15,121 nucleotides of DNA from Alphaproteobacteria bacterium (lineage in GTDB: Bacteria; Pseudomonadota; Alphaproteobacteria; Rickettsiales; UBA1997): assembly GCA_021151765.1 (NCBI GenBank), contig JAGKWR010000019.1:1-15121 (forward strand). Direction: 5' to 3'. The translations under genes were made by a program, and so were the position numbers. Shown piece by piece: positions 7,640 through 14,846 of this stretch (positions are counted from its first letter, which is position 1; each line of letters begins with the position of its first letter). Below the pieces are notes generated by a model, which was not told where the DNA came from, searched no databases, and saw only the letters and a program-made list of their open reading frames with translations.

Positions 7640-8551
7640 CTCAATTCCTTCTTCAATTGAGGATACTCTTTCTGCGAGTTTTAAAGCAAAAGCTGAGTTC
7701 AGAATTACTATATCACGATAGGCTGATTGTTCTCCTTCTAAAAGTGATTTAAGCTTTTTTGCATTGTAGCTCGGATCTTTACCTTTTAATTGATCAAGGC
7801 TTACTTTTTTGAAGCCGAATTCTTCAGGATTTATTATTTCCTCTGGAAAAATTATGCCTTTTTCACATCTGAGTAGATATGAATTATCGGTTAGAGTTAT
7901 TTCATCCATTCCATCAAAACCGTGAACAAAATAAGCAGTTGTTTGTGGGCTTTGAATAGAAAGACATTTAGCCATTTTATGCATTATGTCTCTTCTAGAA
8001 ACCCCGATAATTTGTTTTTTAGTATTTGCAGGATTGAGTAGCGGGCCCAAAAAATTAAATATTGTTGGAACTCCTAAACTTTTCCTTATTTGCGCAACAT
8101 TTTTCAGTGATTCATGAAAAAATGGGGCAAACAAAAAACTTAACTTTTTTTCATGTAAGTCTTTTTCAATTTGCACCAAATCGTCAGAAATTTTTATTCC
8201 TAGTTCTGAAAAAATATCAGCAGATCCTGAATTAGAGGATATCGCTTTATTGCCATGTTTTGCAACTGGCACTCCAGCTGCAGCGACAACAAAAGATACG
8301 GCAGTTGAAACGTTAAGAGTATTCAACTTATCTCCACCAGTGCCACAAACATCTATAGCATTTTGAGGTGCATTGATGGTTTTCATGCGCTTTTTTAGCG
8401 AAGAAATAGCACCAATAAAAGCATTGGTTGGCATATTAGCTTCGTTTAGGTCGAGCAGAAAGTTTCTTATTTGTTCTTCCGGAATTTTAAGTTCGACGAT
8501 CTTGTCAAAAATTTCTTCGTAATTTTGGGCGCTTAAGCTTTCTAAATTCAT
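7586..8551 (-). CDS. trpD: Anthranilate phosphoribosyltransferase TrpD
   Basis: TrpD transfers the phosphoribosyl group of PRPP to anthranilate, the second committed step of tryptophan synthesis. The glycine-rich PRPP site CGTGGD is at 69-74 and is followed by the NT.N.ST segment (77-83). The conserved KHGN and SS.SGSAD stretch runs over 98-112. The PSLGVPTIFNFLGPLLNP-like segment (here with KSLGVP) is also present. The ATG directly follows the trpG stop, so the two are translationally coupled. At 321 residues it is somewhat shorter than the usual 335-345. The end (ISTKAAIPSLIL) departs from the family tail, and its last 54 bases overlap the 3' end of the convergent giant gene. trpC, the usual next gene in alphaproteobacterial trpGDC, is missing here. 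Confidence 0.95.
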   Translation of the reverse strand: MNLESLSAQNYEEIFDKIVELKIPEEQIRNFLLDLNEANMPTNAFIGAISSLKKRMKTINAPQNAIDVCGTGGDKLNTLNVSTAVSFVVAAAGVPVAKHGNKAISSNSGSADIFSELGIKISDDLVQIEKDLHEKKLSFLFAPFFHESLKNVAQIRKSLGVPTIFNFLGPLLNPANTKKQIIGVSRRDIMHKMAKCLSIQSPQTTAYFVHGFDGMDEITLTDNSYLLRCEKGIIFPEEIINPEEFGFKKVSLDQLKGKDPSYNAKKLKSLLEGEQSAYRDIVILNSAFALKLAERVSSIEEGIELSSRIISTKAAIPSLIL

Positions 8552-9118
8552 TTAGATTAGATCGAGAAAATTTTTAATGATTTGGTGGCCGTGTTCGGAT
8601 GCGATTGACTCTGGATGGAATTGTACGCCATAAATTTTTAAATTTTCGTCAGCAATGCCCATAATAATTCCATCTTTAGTTTCGGCTGTAATTTCTAAAT
8701 TTTTTGGACAAGTCACTTTTTCGATAATCAAAGAGTGGTAACGCGTAGCTTTGAAAGGTGAGGGCAAACCTTTGAACAAGTTTTTATTATTATGAAAAAT
8801 TTCGCTAATTTTACCATGCATCGGGTAAGTTTTAACAACATTACCACCAAAAGATTGTCCAATTGATTGATGTCCTAGACAAACACCAAAAATTGGAAAT
8901 TTTCCTTTTAGTTGAGAAATTACGTCAAGACAAATACCAGCTTCATTTGGTGTGCAAGGGCCAGGAGATAATACTATGCCACGTGGGTTTAATTTTTTGA
9001 TTTCATCAATTGTGATTTCGTCGTTACGTTTTACCAAAACATCTTTTTCACCAGCTTGGATAAGATAGTGGTAAAGATTATATGTGAAACTGTCGTAATT
9101 ATCGATTAGTAGAATCAT
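8552..9118 (-). CDS. trpG: Anthranilate/aminodeoxychorismate synthase glutamine amidotransferase (TrpG/PabA)
   Basis: This is a class I glutamine amidotransferase subunit of 188 residues that hydrolyses glutamine and passes ammonia to TrpE (anthranilate) or PabB (aminodeoxychorismate). The start MILLIDNYDSFTYNL is typical. The oxyanion-loop segment LSPGPCTP.EAG is at 50-61. The catalytic triad is visible as C80 in GVCLGHQ and H168/E170 in FHPES. The adjacent trpD favours a role in tryptophan synthesis, but one protein often serves both TrpE and PabB. No TrpE or PabB is in the window. The reading frame opens 16 bases after a strong hairpin, with no obvious Shine-Dalgarno sequence. Confidence 0.93.
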   Translation of the reverse strand: MILLIDNYDSFTYNLYHYLIQAGEKDVLVKRNDEITIDEIKKLNPRGIVLSPGPCTPNEAGICLDVISQLKGKFPIFGVCLGHQSIGQSFGGNVVKTYPMHGKISEIFHNNKNLFKGLPSPFKATRYHSLIIEKVTCPKNLEITAETKDGIIMGIADENLKIYGVQFHPESIASEHGHQIIKNFLDLI

Positions 9119-9134
9119 AAATTATCTATAGATA

Positions 9135-9181
9135 GTGAAGAGTTGAGCGATATTAATGTAATAAAAGTCGCTCAACTTCAC
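9135..9181 (-). promoter_or_regulatory. Strong hairpin between fadE and trpG
   Basis: The arms 9135-9150 and 9168-9181 pair over 14 bp with a two-base bulge (GTGAAG-AG-TTGAGCGA against TCGCTCAACTTCAC) around a 17-base AT-rich loop. On the minus strand it lies about 10 bases after the fadE stop and 16 bases before the trpG ATG. No T-run follows it in that direction, so it is not a standard intrinsic terminator. A 12-bp perfect palindrome, TATCTATAGATA, occupies 9123-9134, between the hairpin and the trpG start. Possible roles are mRNA 3'-end protection of fadE, a processing site, or control of trpG translation. Confidence 0.6.
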
Positions 9182-9190
9182 TGCTAATTG

Positions 9191-11584
9191 TTAAATTTTT
9201 TTATAGTCTTCAAGTGAATACTCATCAACTTGCATAGCGTCTAGAACTGCGATTTGAGCAGCTTTTAACAGATTGAATTCTTCGAAATTAATGATGGCCT
9301 TGTGTTTTGCCATTTCAATCAAATCTTCAACTCTGCCTTGGGGCAAAGCTTTTGATTTGACGGCAGATTTAATCTTTTCAACAACAGGAGCTGCTTTTTC
9401 ATTTAATAAAAATGCATTCTCAATTCTGCCAACATTGTCTTGTGAACTTTTTGAAACAAAAATTCCATCAGTTAAGTTATTGCGAAATTCAGTGTTTTTG
9501 ATGAAGTTCTTAACAACTTCATGACCTAAATTGTCATCTGCTGGACAAGTAAAAGCATTGAAACGCGCCCACATTGCAAAAGGGAAAACCAAAGCTTTGG
9601 TGTAACGACCAAAAAGGTTTTGGTATAAACCTTCTATTGCAGTTTGCGCTTTTGTAAGTTGTTCCTTAATGGCATGTTCTGCAACAGCTTGCTCTTCTTT
9701 TTTGCGACCATTTTCTTGGAATTTTTTTAATGTAGAGGTTGCGATATACATTGCTGATAAAGCATCTCCAAAGCGTCCGTTGATTTTTTCTTTACGTTTT
9801 AAATTTCCACCAAAGCGGGCCATTGCAACGTCAGCAAGTAGTGCAAATGTTGCAGATAACCAAGAAATTTTTCTTTCATAACGGCTAACGAAATCTCTTT
9901 TGAAAGGTTTGATTAAGTATCCGCGTGTCAATGATAAGAGAATTGAGCGAACAAAATTACTGATTAAATGATTTACGTGTGAGAAGAAGGCACGATCAAA
10001 AGCAACAACATCGCCCTTTTCTAAAGCTTCAACCTCTTGATAAGCGTAAGGATGACACATCATAGCACCTTGTCCGAAGTGGATCAAGCTTCGAGTCATG
10101 ATGTTTGCACCTTCAACAGTAATAGAAATTGGAGTTGAAAAATAGGCATTGGCTAAAACGTTGCGCGGGCCACGAATAATGCCGCGACCGCCCAAAATAT
10201 CCATTCCATCATTTATATTTTGGCGGAACATTTCTGTGCCGTGATATTTAGCAATTGCAGTAATAACGGCTGGTTTAGAACCTGAATCAATAGAAGCTGC
10301 TGTAAAACAACGCATTGCATCAAGAGCGTAAGTACGAGAGGCAATTCTTGCTAATACTTCCTCAACACCTTCAAATTTACCAATCGCAGTTCCAAATTGT
10401 GCGCGAGTTGCAGCATAAGCACTAATAACACGAGCGACTAATTTAGATCCACCTGAAGAAGTTGAAGGCAAAGAAATGCCACGACCAGCAGCCAAACATT
10501 CCATCAACATTTTCCAACCTTTGCCCAATCCTTTTTCAGCACCGATAATAGCATCGATTCCAATAATCACATTTTCACCATTAATCGGAGAGTTGACGAA
10601 AGGTGTTGCAAGAGGATCATGTCTTCTGCCTTGTTTTACACCAGGAGTTGTATAAGGAACCAAAGCACAAGTAATGCCAACGTCTTCATTCTTGAACAAT
10701 AATTTATCAGGATCTCGAAGTTGGAAAGCTACTCCAATCAGCGTAGCGTAAGCGCCTAAAGTGATATATCTTTTGCTCCAATTTAATCTAATTTTAATTT
10801 GTCCGTTTTCATCTTTGAATAAGACACCATTTGAAATTATTGAAGTAGCATCTGATCCAGCAGTTGGTTCTGTAAGAGCAAAGCAAGGTAATTCACGACC
10901 ATCAGCTAATCGCGGTAAATAGTAATCACGTTGTAGTTTTGTACCATAATGCATCAACAATTCAGCAGGTCCTAAAGAGTTTGGAACCATTGCAGTAATT
11001 GCTAGTGGAACTGAACGAGAAGATAATTTTTGAATAACACAACTATGAGCATAAGCAGAGAAGCCCAATCCTCCATATTCTTTTGGAATAATCATGCCGA
11101 AGAATTTTTTCTCGCACATGAATTTCCAGACATTTTCTGGTAAATCGCGTAGTCTTTGGACTTCATAATCAGAACACATTTTGCACAACTCTTCGACTTC
11201 ATTATTCATGAATTTTTGTTCTTCCGAAGTAAGTTTTGTGTATTTCTGTGAAAAGATCCAATCGAAGTCAGGATTACCAGAGAAAAGTTGACCATCAACC
11301 CAAACATTTCCTGATCTAAGAGCTATTTTTTCTGTTTCGGAAATTTTTGGCAAAAGACCAAGTTTGGTAATTAATTTAATTAAATATTTGGTTACCAAAA
11401 CACAGCGAACCTGATGAATAGAAAACACCAAAGATGTTAAAGCGAATATAGTCCAGAAAAGAACACCGTGATCTTGAAGAGCAAAGAATAAGGCAAGAGT
11501 TGCAGCATAAACAACAAAAGGCAATTTTTTGTATGCATATATGATGCAAAGAAACAAAGTTATTATGCAAAAATATTGTGTCAT
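9191..11584 (-). CDS. fadE: FadE-type membrane-associated acyl-CoA dehydrogenase
   Basis: This is a flavin-dependent acyl-CoA dehydrogenase of the long FadE type, catalysing the first step of fatty-acid beta-oxidation. Its 797 residues compare with about 815 in E. coli. The N-terminus has hydrophobic segments at about 1-18, 23-37 and 42-57, fitting membrane attachment. The dehydrogenase core follows, with the signature CFALTEPTAGSDA at 234-246 and an ARAQFGTAIGKFEGVEE segment near 395. A GGRGI.RGP segment lies near 460. The C-terminal part beyond about 510 matches the extra FadE domain (DUF1974 type). It begins 10 bases after glyQ on the same strand, so it is likely in one transcript with hisE-erpA-glyQ. 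None of the other beta-oxidation genes is nearby. Confidence 0.92.
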   Translation of the reverse strand: MTQYFCIITLFLCIIYAYKKLPFVVYAATLALFFALQDHGVLFWTIFALTSLVFSIHQVRCVLVTKYLIKLITKLGLLPKISETEKIALRSGNVWVDGQLFSGNPDFDWIFSQKYTKLTSEEQKFMNNEVEELCKMCSDYEVQRLRDLPENVWKFMCEKKFFGMIIPKEYGGLGFSAYAHSCVIQKLSSRSVPLAITAMVPNSLGPAELLMHYGTKLQRDYYLPRLADGRELPCFALTEPTAGSDATSIISNGVLFKDENGQIKIRLNWSKRYITLGAYATLIGVAFQLRDPDKLLFKNEDVGITCALVPYTTPGVKQGRRHDPLATPFVNSPINGENVIIGIDAIIGAEKGLGKGWKMLMECLAAGRGISLPSTSSGGSKLVARVISAYAATRAQFGTAIGKFEGVEEVLARIASRTYALDAMRCFTAASIDSGSKPAVITAIAKYHGTEMFRQNINDGMDILGGRGIIRGPRNVLANAYFSTPISITVEGANIMTRSLIHFGQGAMMCHPYAYQEVEALEKGDVVAFDRAFFSHVNHLISNFVRSILLSLTRGYLIKPFKRDFVSRYERKISWLSATFALLADVAMARFGGNLKRKEKINGRFGDALSAMYIATSTLKKFQENGRKKEEQAVAEHAIKEQLTKAQTAIEGLYQNLFGRYTKALVFPFAMWARFNAFTCPADDNLGHEVVKNFIKNTEFRNNLTDGIFVSKSSQDNVGRIENAFLLNEKAAPVVEKIKSAVKSKALPQGRVEDLIEMAKHKAIINFEEFNLLKAAQIAVLDAMQVDEYSLEDYKKI

Positions 11585-11594
11585 AAAATATATC

Positions 11595-12452
11595 TTAATT
11601 GTGTTTAATTACTAGTTCGCAGGCCGCTTTAACCAGAGATCTAATTTGTCCGATGTAAGAAGCGCGTTCATTGACTGAAATCGCGCCACGAGCATCAAGC
11701 AAATTCAAAATATGGCTGGCTTTTAAAGCTTGTTCATATGCTGGAATTGGCAAATTTTTTTCTGCCAAAATTTCAGATTGCTGTTTGCTTTCTGCAAAAT
11801 TTCTAAACAAGTTTTCAATGTTGGAGTGTTCCAAAATAAAGCCAGAATTCTCTATTTCGCTTTGCTTAAAAACATCTCCGTAAGAAATTTTTTCCGATCC
11901 TTCTTTCCCGTTCCAGTTGAGATCAAAAATAGAATTTACACCTTGAATATGCATAGCAATTCTTTCAAGACCGTAAGTAATTTCACCGGCAACAACTTCA
12001 CATTCAATGCCGCCGACTTGCTGCATGTAGGTGAATTGTGTAACTTCCATACCGTTGAACCAAACTTCCCAACCCAAGCCAGAAGCACCAACTGACGGGT
12101 TTTCCCAATCATCTTCAACAAAACGCACATCATTTTTCTTGGTATCAAGACCAATAAGATCAAGGCTTTGCAAATATAATTCTTTGATATTTTGCGGAGC
12201 TGGTTTCAACAAAACTTGGAACTGATAATAATGACTTAAACGATTAGGATTTTGAGCATAGCGCGCATCAGTAGGGCGGCGCGACGGTTGAACGTAAGCA
12301 ACTTTCCATGGTTTTGGGCCAATTGCACGCAAAACTGTTGCTGGATGAAGTGTGCCAGCGCCAACTTCAATATCAACGGGCTGAAGAATTGCGCAACCTT
12401 GTTCGGCCCAGAATTGCTGCAAAGTAAAGATAATTTCTTGGAATGATTTCAC
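11595..12452 (-). CDS. glyQ: Glycyl-tRNA synthetase alpha subunit
   Basis: GlyQ is the catalytic alpha subunit of the bacterial (alpha-beta)2 glycyl-tRNA synthetase. The 285-residue sequence opens with SFQEIIFTLQQFWAEQGC. It then shows the family stretches QP.D.EVGAGT.HPAT, YVQPSRRP.DGRY-like (here PTDARY), and NP.RL.HYYQFQV. EDDWE.P..GA.GLGWEVW and GMEVTQFTY.QQ.GG follow, and all are characteristic. It sits two bases after the erpA-like gene and ten before fadE. The beta subunit gene glyS normally follows glyQ directly, but fadE is there instead, so glyS must lie elsewhere for the enzyme to work. Confidence 0.97.
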   Translation of the reverse strand: MKSFQEIIFTLQQFWAEQGCAILQPVDIEVGAGTLHPATVLRAIGPKPWKVAYVQPSRRPTDARYAQNPNRLSHYYQFQVLLKPAPQNIKELYLQSLDLIGLDTKKNDVRFVEDDWENPSVGASGLGWEVWFNGMEVTQFTYMQQVGGIECEVVAGEITYGLERIAMHIQGVNSIFDLNWNGKEGSEKISYGDVFKQSEIENSGFILEHSNIENLFRNFAESKQQSEILAEKNLPIPAYEQALKASHILNLLDARGAISVNERASYIGQIRSLVKAACELVIKHN

Positions 12453-12454
12453 GG

Positions 12455-12787
12455 CTAAATCGAAAATGAACTACCGCAGCCGCAATTGGCTTTGGCGTTG
12501 GGATTATTAACTTTGAAATAAGAAGCGCCAAGTTCTTTGACGAAATCAATTTCAGCACCATCTAAAAATGGCAGTGAAGTTTCATCAGTTATAGCTAAAA
12601 CTTGTGAATTTAATTCGGCAATTTTGATGTCGCCATCAATGTTTTTATTATCGAGTTCGAAGATATATTGAAAGCCGCTGCATCCACCGCCAGAAATCGA
12701 AACACGCAAAAATTTGCCGTGATTTTGATCTTTTTGTTGAATTTCTTGAATGCGCTCTATTGCTGATTTTGTAAGATTTATGCTCAT
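12455..12787 (-). CDS. erpA: ErpA/IscA-type A-type iron-sulfur carrier
   Basis: This 110-residue A-type carrier holds an Fe-S cluster or iron and passes it to apoproteins. The three invariant cysteines are present: C36 in GGGCSGFQY, and C102 and C104 in NCGCGSSF near the C-terminus. The start LT..A..RI.E also matches the family. The ATG overlaps the hisE stop by four bases (ATGA), which implies translational coupling, and glyQ follows after two bases. There are no other isc or suf genes here. Separating ErpA from IscA or SufA by eye is uncertain; the stand-alone setting and the G-C-G-C-G end slightly favour ErpA. Confidence 0.85.
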   Translation of the reverse strand: MSINLTKSAIERIQEIQQKDQNHGKFLRVSISGGGCSGFQYIFELDNKNIDGDIKIAELNSQVLAITDETSLPFLDGAEIDFVKELGASYFKVNNPNAKANCGCGSSFSI

Positions 12788-13104
12788 TTTTTCTTACTAT
12801 TTCTACGGTTGAGTTCTTTTAAAATTTCGGAAAAGTCAATTTCTTGTGAAGCCAATAAAACCAAGCTGTGATAGAACAAATCACAAACTTCGCCGATTAA
12901 ATCTTCACGAGTTTTTTTAGATGATTTTTTTTGATGTAAAAACGCTGCAATAACAACTTCCAAGGCTTCCTCACCAATTTTACGGGTGATTTTTTCAATT
13001 CCCGCTTTGTGAAGTTCGTAAGTATAGGAATTTTTTTCTTTACGTTTGATTTTGTCTACAGTCAAAGCTGACAAGTCTTCAAGCGTTATTTGATTTTTTG
13101 GCAT
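12784..13104 (-). CDS. hisE: Phosphoribosyl-ATP pyrophosphatase HisE
   Basis: HisE removes pyrophosphate from phosphoribosyl-ATP, the second step of histidine synthesis. The 106-residue protein shows the all-alpha pyrophosphatase motifs: KIGEEALE with E45, E46 and E49, then EVCD with E72 and D75, followed by LFYHSLVLLA. The SYTYEL...G.EKI segment before it is also typical of HisE rather than of general MazG proteins. It is the first gene of the minus-strand run and overlaps erpA by four bases. No other histidine gene is in the window, which is unusual because hisE normally sits with hisF, hisA or hisI. A house-cleaning pyrophosphatase role cannot be excluded. Confidence 0.88.
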   Translation of the reverse strand: MPKNQITLEDLSALTVDKIKRKEKNSYTYELHKAGIEKITRKIGEEALEVVIAAFLHQKKSSKKTREDLIGEVCDLFYHSLVLLASQEIDFSEILKELNRRNSKKK

Positions 13105-13185
13105 TCTGAATATTTTGAAGAAAATTATGAGAGAATTTCTGCTTCTTATTTAAGTTTCATTGATTCAAATGCAAGTAAGTCTTGC

Positions 13186-13213
13186 TTGACAACAAGTGAT
13201 CAATTTTTACTTT
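13186..13213 (+). promoter_or_regulatory. Candidate sigma-70-like promoter for ndk
   Basis: A perfect TTGACA hexamer at 13186-13191 is followed after 16 bases by TACTTT (13208-13213), a weak -10 match. It lies about 50 bases upstream of the ndk start, in the 160-base divergent gap between hisE and ndk. The gap has no credible coding frame. The -35 match is good and the -10 match is poor, so the call is tentative. No equally good promoter was seen for hisE on the other strand. Confidence 0.4.
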
Positions 13214-13264
13214 GCGCGCCCCAAAAAAATTTCCCCAATTTATTTAACCTAAATTCGAAAAATA

Positions 13265-13687
13265 ATGGCTACTGAAATGACGTTGTCGATCATCAAACCT
13301 GATGCGACTCAAAGAAATCTTACTGGCAAAATCAATGCTAAATTTGAAGAAGCTGGCTTGAAAATTGTTGCGCAAAAAAGAATGCAACTTTCTGAAAAAA
13401 TGGCTGGTGAATTCTATGCTGTTCACCGCGAACGTCCTTTTTACGCTGATTTGGTAAAATTCATGACTTCTGGTCCAGTTGTTGTGCAAGTTTTGAAAGG
13501 CGAAAACGCTGTTTTGAAAAATCGCGAAATCATGGGTGCTACTAACCCAGCAAACGCTGACGCTGGAACTATCCGTAAAGAGTTCGCTCTTTCAATCGAA
13601 GCTAACTCAGTTCACGGTTCTGACAGCTTGGAAAATGCAAAAAACGAAATCGCATTTTTCTTCGCTGGTTACGAAATCGTTGAATAG
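13265..13687 (+). CDS. ndk: Nucleoside diphosphate kinase
   Basis: Ndk equalises nucleoside triphosphate pools by moving the gamma-phosphate of ATP to other NDPs through a phosphohistidine. The 140-residue length is standard for bacteria. The start TLSIIKPDA, the RERPFY and GPVVVQVL.GENAV segments, and the active-site NSVHGSDS with H117 are all present. It is a single-gene unit with its own candidate promoter upstream and a strong terminator 22 bases downstream. Arginine codons are mostly CGN, as in rseP. Confidence 0.98.
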   Translation: MATEMTLSIIKPDATQRNLTGKINAKFEEAGLKIVAQKRMQLSEKMAGEFYAVHRERPFYADLVKFMTSGPVVVQVLKGENAVLKNREIMGATNPANADAGTIRKEFALSIEANSVHGSDSLENAKNEIAFFFAGYEIVE

Positions 13688-13709
13688 ATTTTTCGTATAA
13701 ATCGCAATT

Positions 13710-13749
13710 AAAAAGGCTGTGTCTGAAATTACGGACACAGCCTTTTTTT
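13710..13749. terminator. Bidirectional intrinsic terminator between ndk and the threonine dehydrogenase gene
   Basis: The arms 13710-13725 and 13732-13747 pair over 16 bp with one G-T wobble, around the loop AAATTA. The core is GGCTGTGTCTG against CGGACACAGCC. An A-run on the left flank and a T-run on the right (13743-13749) give a U-tract for transcripts from either side. It therefore ends ndk (plus strand) and the convergent gene at 13767 (minus strand). Confidence 0.95.
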
Positions 13750-13766
13750 ATGATTCAAAGTCAATA

Positions 13767-14708
13767 TTAGATGAGCCTAGAACTTAGGTTCTTAATCATA
13801 TCAGCAGTCATTTTTTCGAGATCATATTCCACTTTCCAACCCCATTGCTCTCGGCTTGCAGAATCGTCAATTGAAGCGGGCCAAGAGTCGGCGATTTTTT
13901 GACGGAAATCTGGTTCGTAAGAAATCTCAAATTCCAAAATGTGTTTTTTAATTTCAGCGGCGAGTTCGGCGCAAGAAAAGCTAATTCCGGCGAAGTTGAA
14001 ATTGCTGTGATTTTTAAGTTTTGTAAAATCAGTTTCAGCCAGTTGAATTGTGCCGCGAATGGCGTCTTCCATATACATCATCGGCAAAACTGTGTCGGCT
14101 TTTAGAAAGCATTTATATTTTTTATTTTTGATCGCTTCGTAAAAAATTTCGACGGCGTAATCAGTTGTGCCACCGCCCGGCAAAGTTTTATAGCTGATCA
14201 AACCGGGGTAGCGAATGCCGCGCACATCAAGACCGAATTTTTCAACATAATAATCGCAAAGCAATTCGCCGGCGGCTTTGGTTAAGCCATACATGGTTTT
14301 TGGCAGAATTACGGTTTGTTGCGGAGTGTTGATTTTCGGTGTTTCTGGCCCAAAAACGGCGATTGAACTTGGGCAAATAATTTGTTTAACTTTTAATTCG
14401 CGTGCAACTTCAAGAACATTGTGCAAGCCAGTCATATTAACATCCCAGCACAGTTGCGGATTTTTTTCGCCAGCGGCAGAAAGAATAGCGGCGAGGTGAT
14501 AAATTACAGTGATTTGGTGCTTTTTGACAATTTCGGCAAGGCGAGCTTTATCCAAAACATTAAGCGTTTCGTACGGTAAAAATTCTTCGGAAATTTTATC
14601 CGTTCGAACGTCGGAAGTAACGACATTTTCAGCGCCATATTTCTTTTTTAAAGCAGCAGTTAATTCCGAGCCAATTTGCCCCAAAGCGCCGGTAACAAGA
14701 ATTTTCAT
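13767..14708 (-). CDS. L-threonine 3-dehydrogenase, SDR (epimerase-like) type
   Basis: This is a 313-residue extended short-chain dehydrogenase/reductase. The NAD-binding GALGQIG is at 7-13. The catalytic Tyr-Lys pair is in MYGLTKAAGE (Y140, K144), and serines in CPSSIAVFG (114-115) supply the third active-site residue. The segments IRYPGLIS, GGGTTDYAVEIFYEA and WP.SIDDS.AR..W are what I associate with the epimerase-like L-threonine 3-dehydrogenases. These are found in some bacteria and animals, and differ from the zinc-dependent Tdh of E. coli. The expected reaction is NAD-dependent oxidation of threonine to 2-amino-3-ketobutyrate, normally followed by cleavage to glycine by Kbl. No kbl is in the window. 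A sugar-nucleotide epimerase is the alternative, judged less likely. Confidence 0.82.
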   Translation of the reverse strand: MKILVTGALGQIGSELTAALKKKYGAENVVTSDVRTDKISEEFLPYETLNVLDKARLAEIVKKHQITVIYHLAAILSAAGEKNPQLCWDVNMTGLHNVLEVARELKVKQIICPSSIAVFGPETPKINTPQQTVILPKTMYGLTKAAGELLCDYYVEKFGLDVRGIRYPGLISYKTLPGGGTTDYAVEIFYEAIKNKKYKCFLKADTVLPMMYMEDAIRGTIQLAETDFTKLKNHSNFNFAGISFSCAELAAEIKKHILEFEISYEPDFRQKIADSWPASIDDSASREQWGWKVEYDLEKMTADMIKNLSSRLI

Positions 14709-14730
14709 GATTTGAAAAATTTAAATGGTT

Positions 14731-14814
14731 TTACTGTCGCAAATAATTTTTATTCTTTATCCCTTCGGGATACGGAATTCTTTGAACTTTCAGAAAGTTT
14801 CTTTGCGACAGTAA
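14731..14814. other. Symmetric multi-hairpin element upstream of the threonine dehydrogenase gene
   Basis: A perfect 13-bp inverted repeat, TTACTGTCGCAAA (14731-14743) and TTTGCGACAGTAA (14802-14814), encloses further hairpins. These are TATCCC-TTC-GGGATA (14758-14772) and AACTTT-CAG-AAAGTT (14785-14799). A weak AT-only one, AATAA-TTT-TTATT (14742-14754), competes with the end of the outer stem. The motif TTCTTTG occurs twice (14778-14784 and 14799-14805). The structure lies in the 138-base gap between the small coiled-coil gene and the dehydrogenase start. It is 22 bases from the latter's ATG, on the upstream side. Neither flank has a U-tract, so it is not a plain terminator. It could be an RNA leader or a palindromic repeat unit; I do not recognise it. 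Confidence 0.7.
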
Positions 14815-14846
14815 GATAAGTAATATTTTATTATCGTAGCACATTT

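Noticed and set aside
9135..9202. Intrinsic terminator for fadE
   Set aside because: On the minus strand no T-run follows the hairpin. The T-run at 9196-9202 lies on the other side and in the plus orientation, where no gene ends.
11730..12095. A 121-residue plus-strand gene opposite glyQ
   Set aside because: It lies wholly antisense to the strongly conserved glyQ and its translation shows no domain features; it is a shadow frame.
14731..14814. A tRNA gene in the cloverleaf-like region
   Set aside because: The outer stem is 13 bp rather than 7. There is no T-loop consensus (GTTCRANNC), no recognisable anticodon arm and no CCA-like end.
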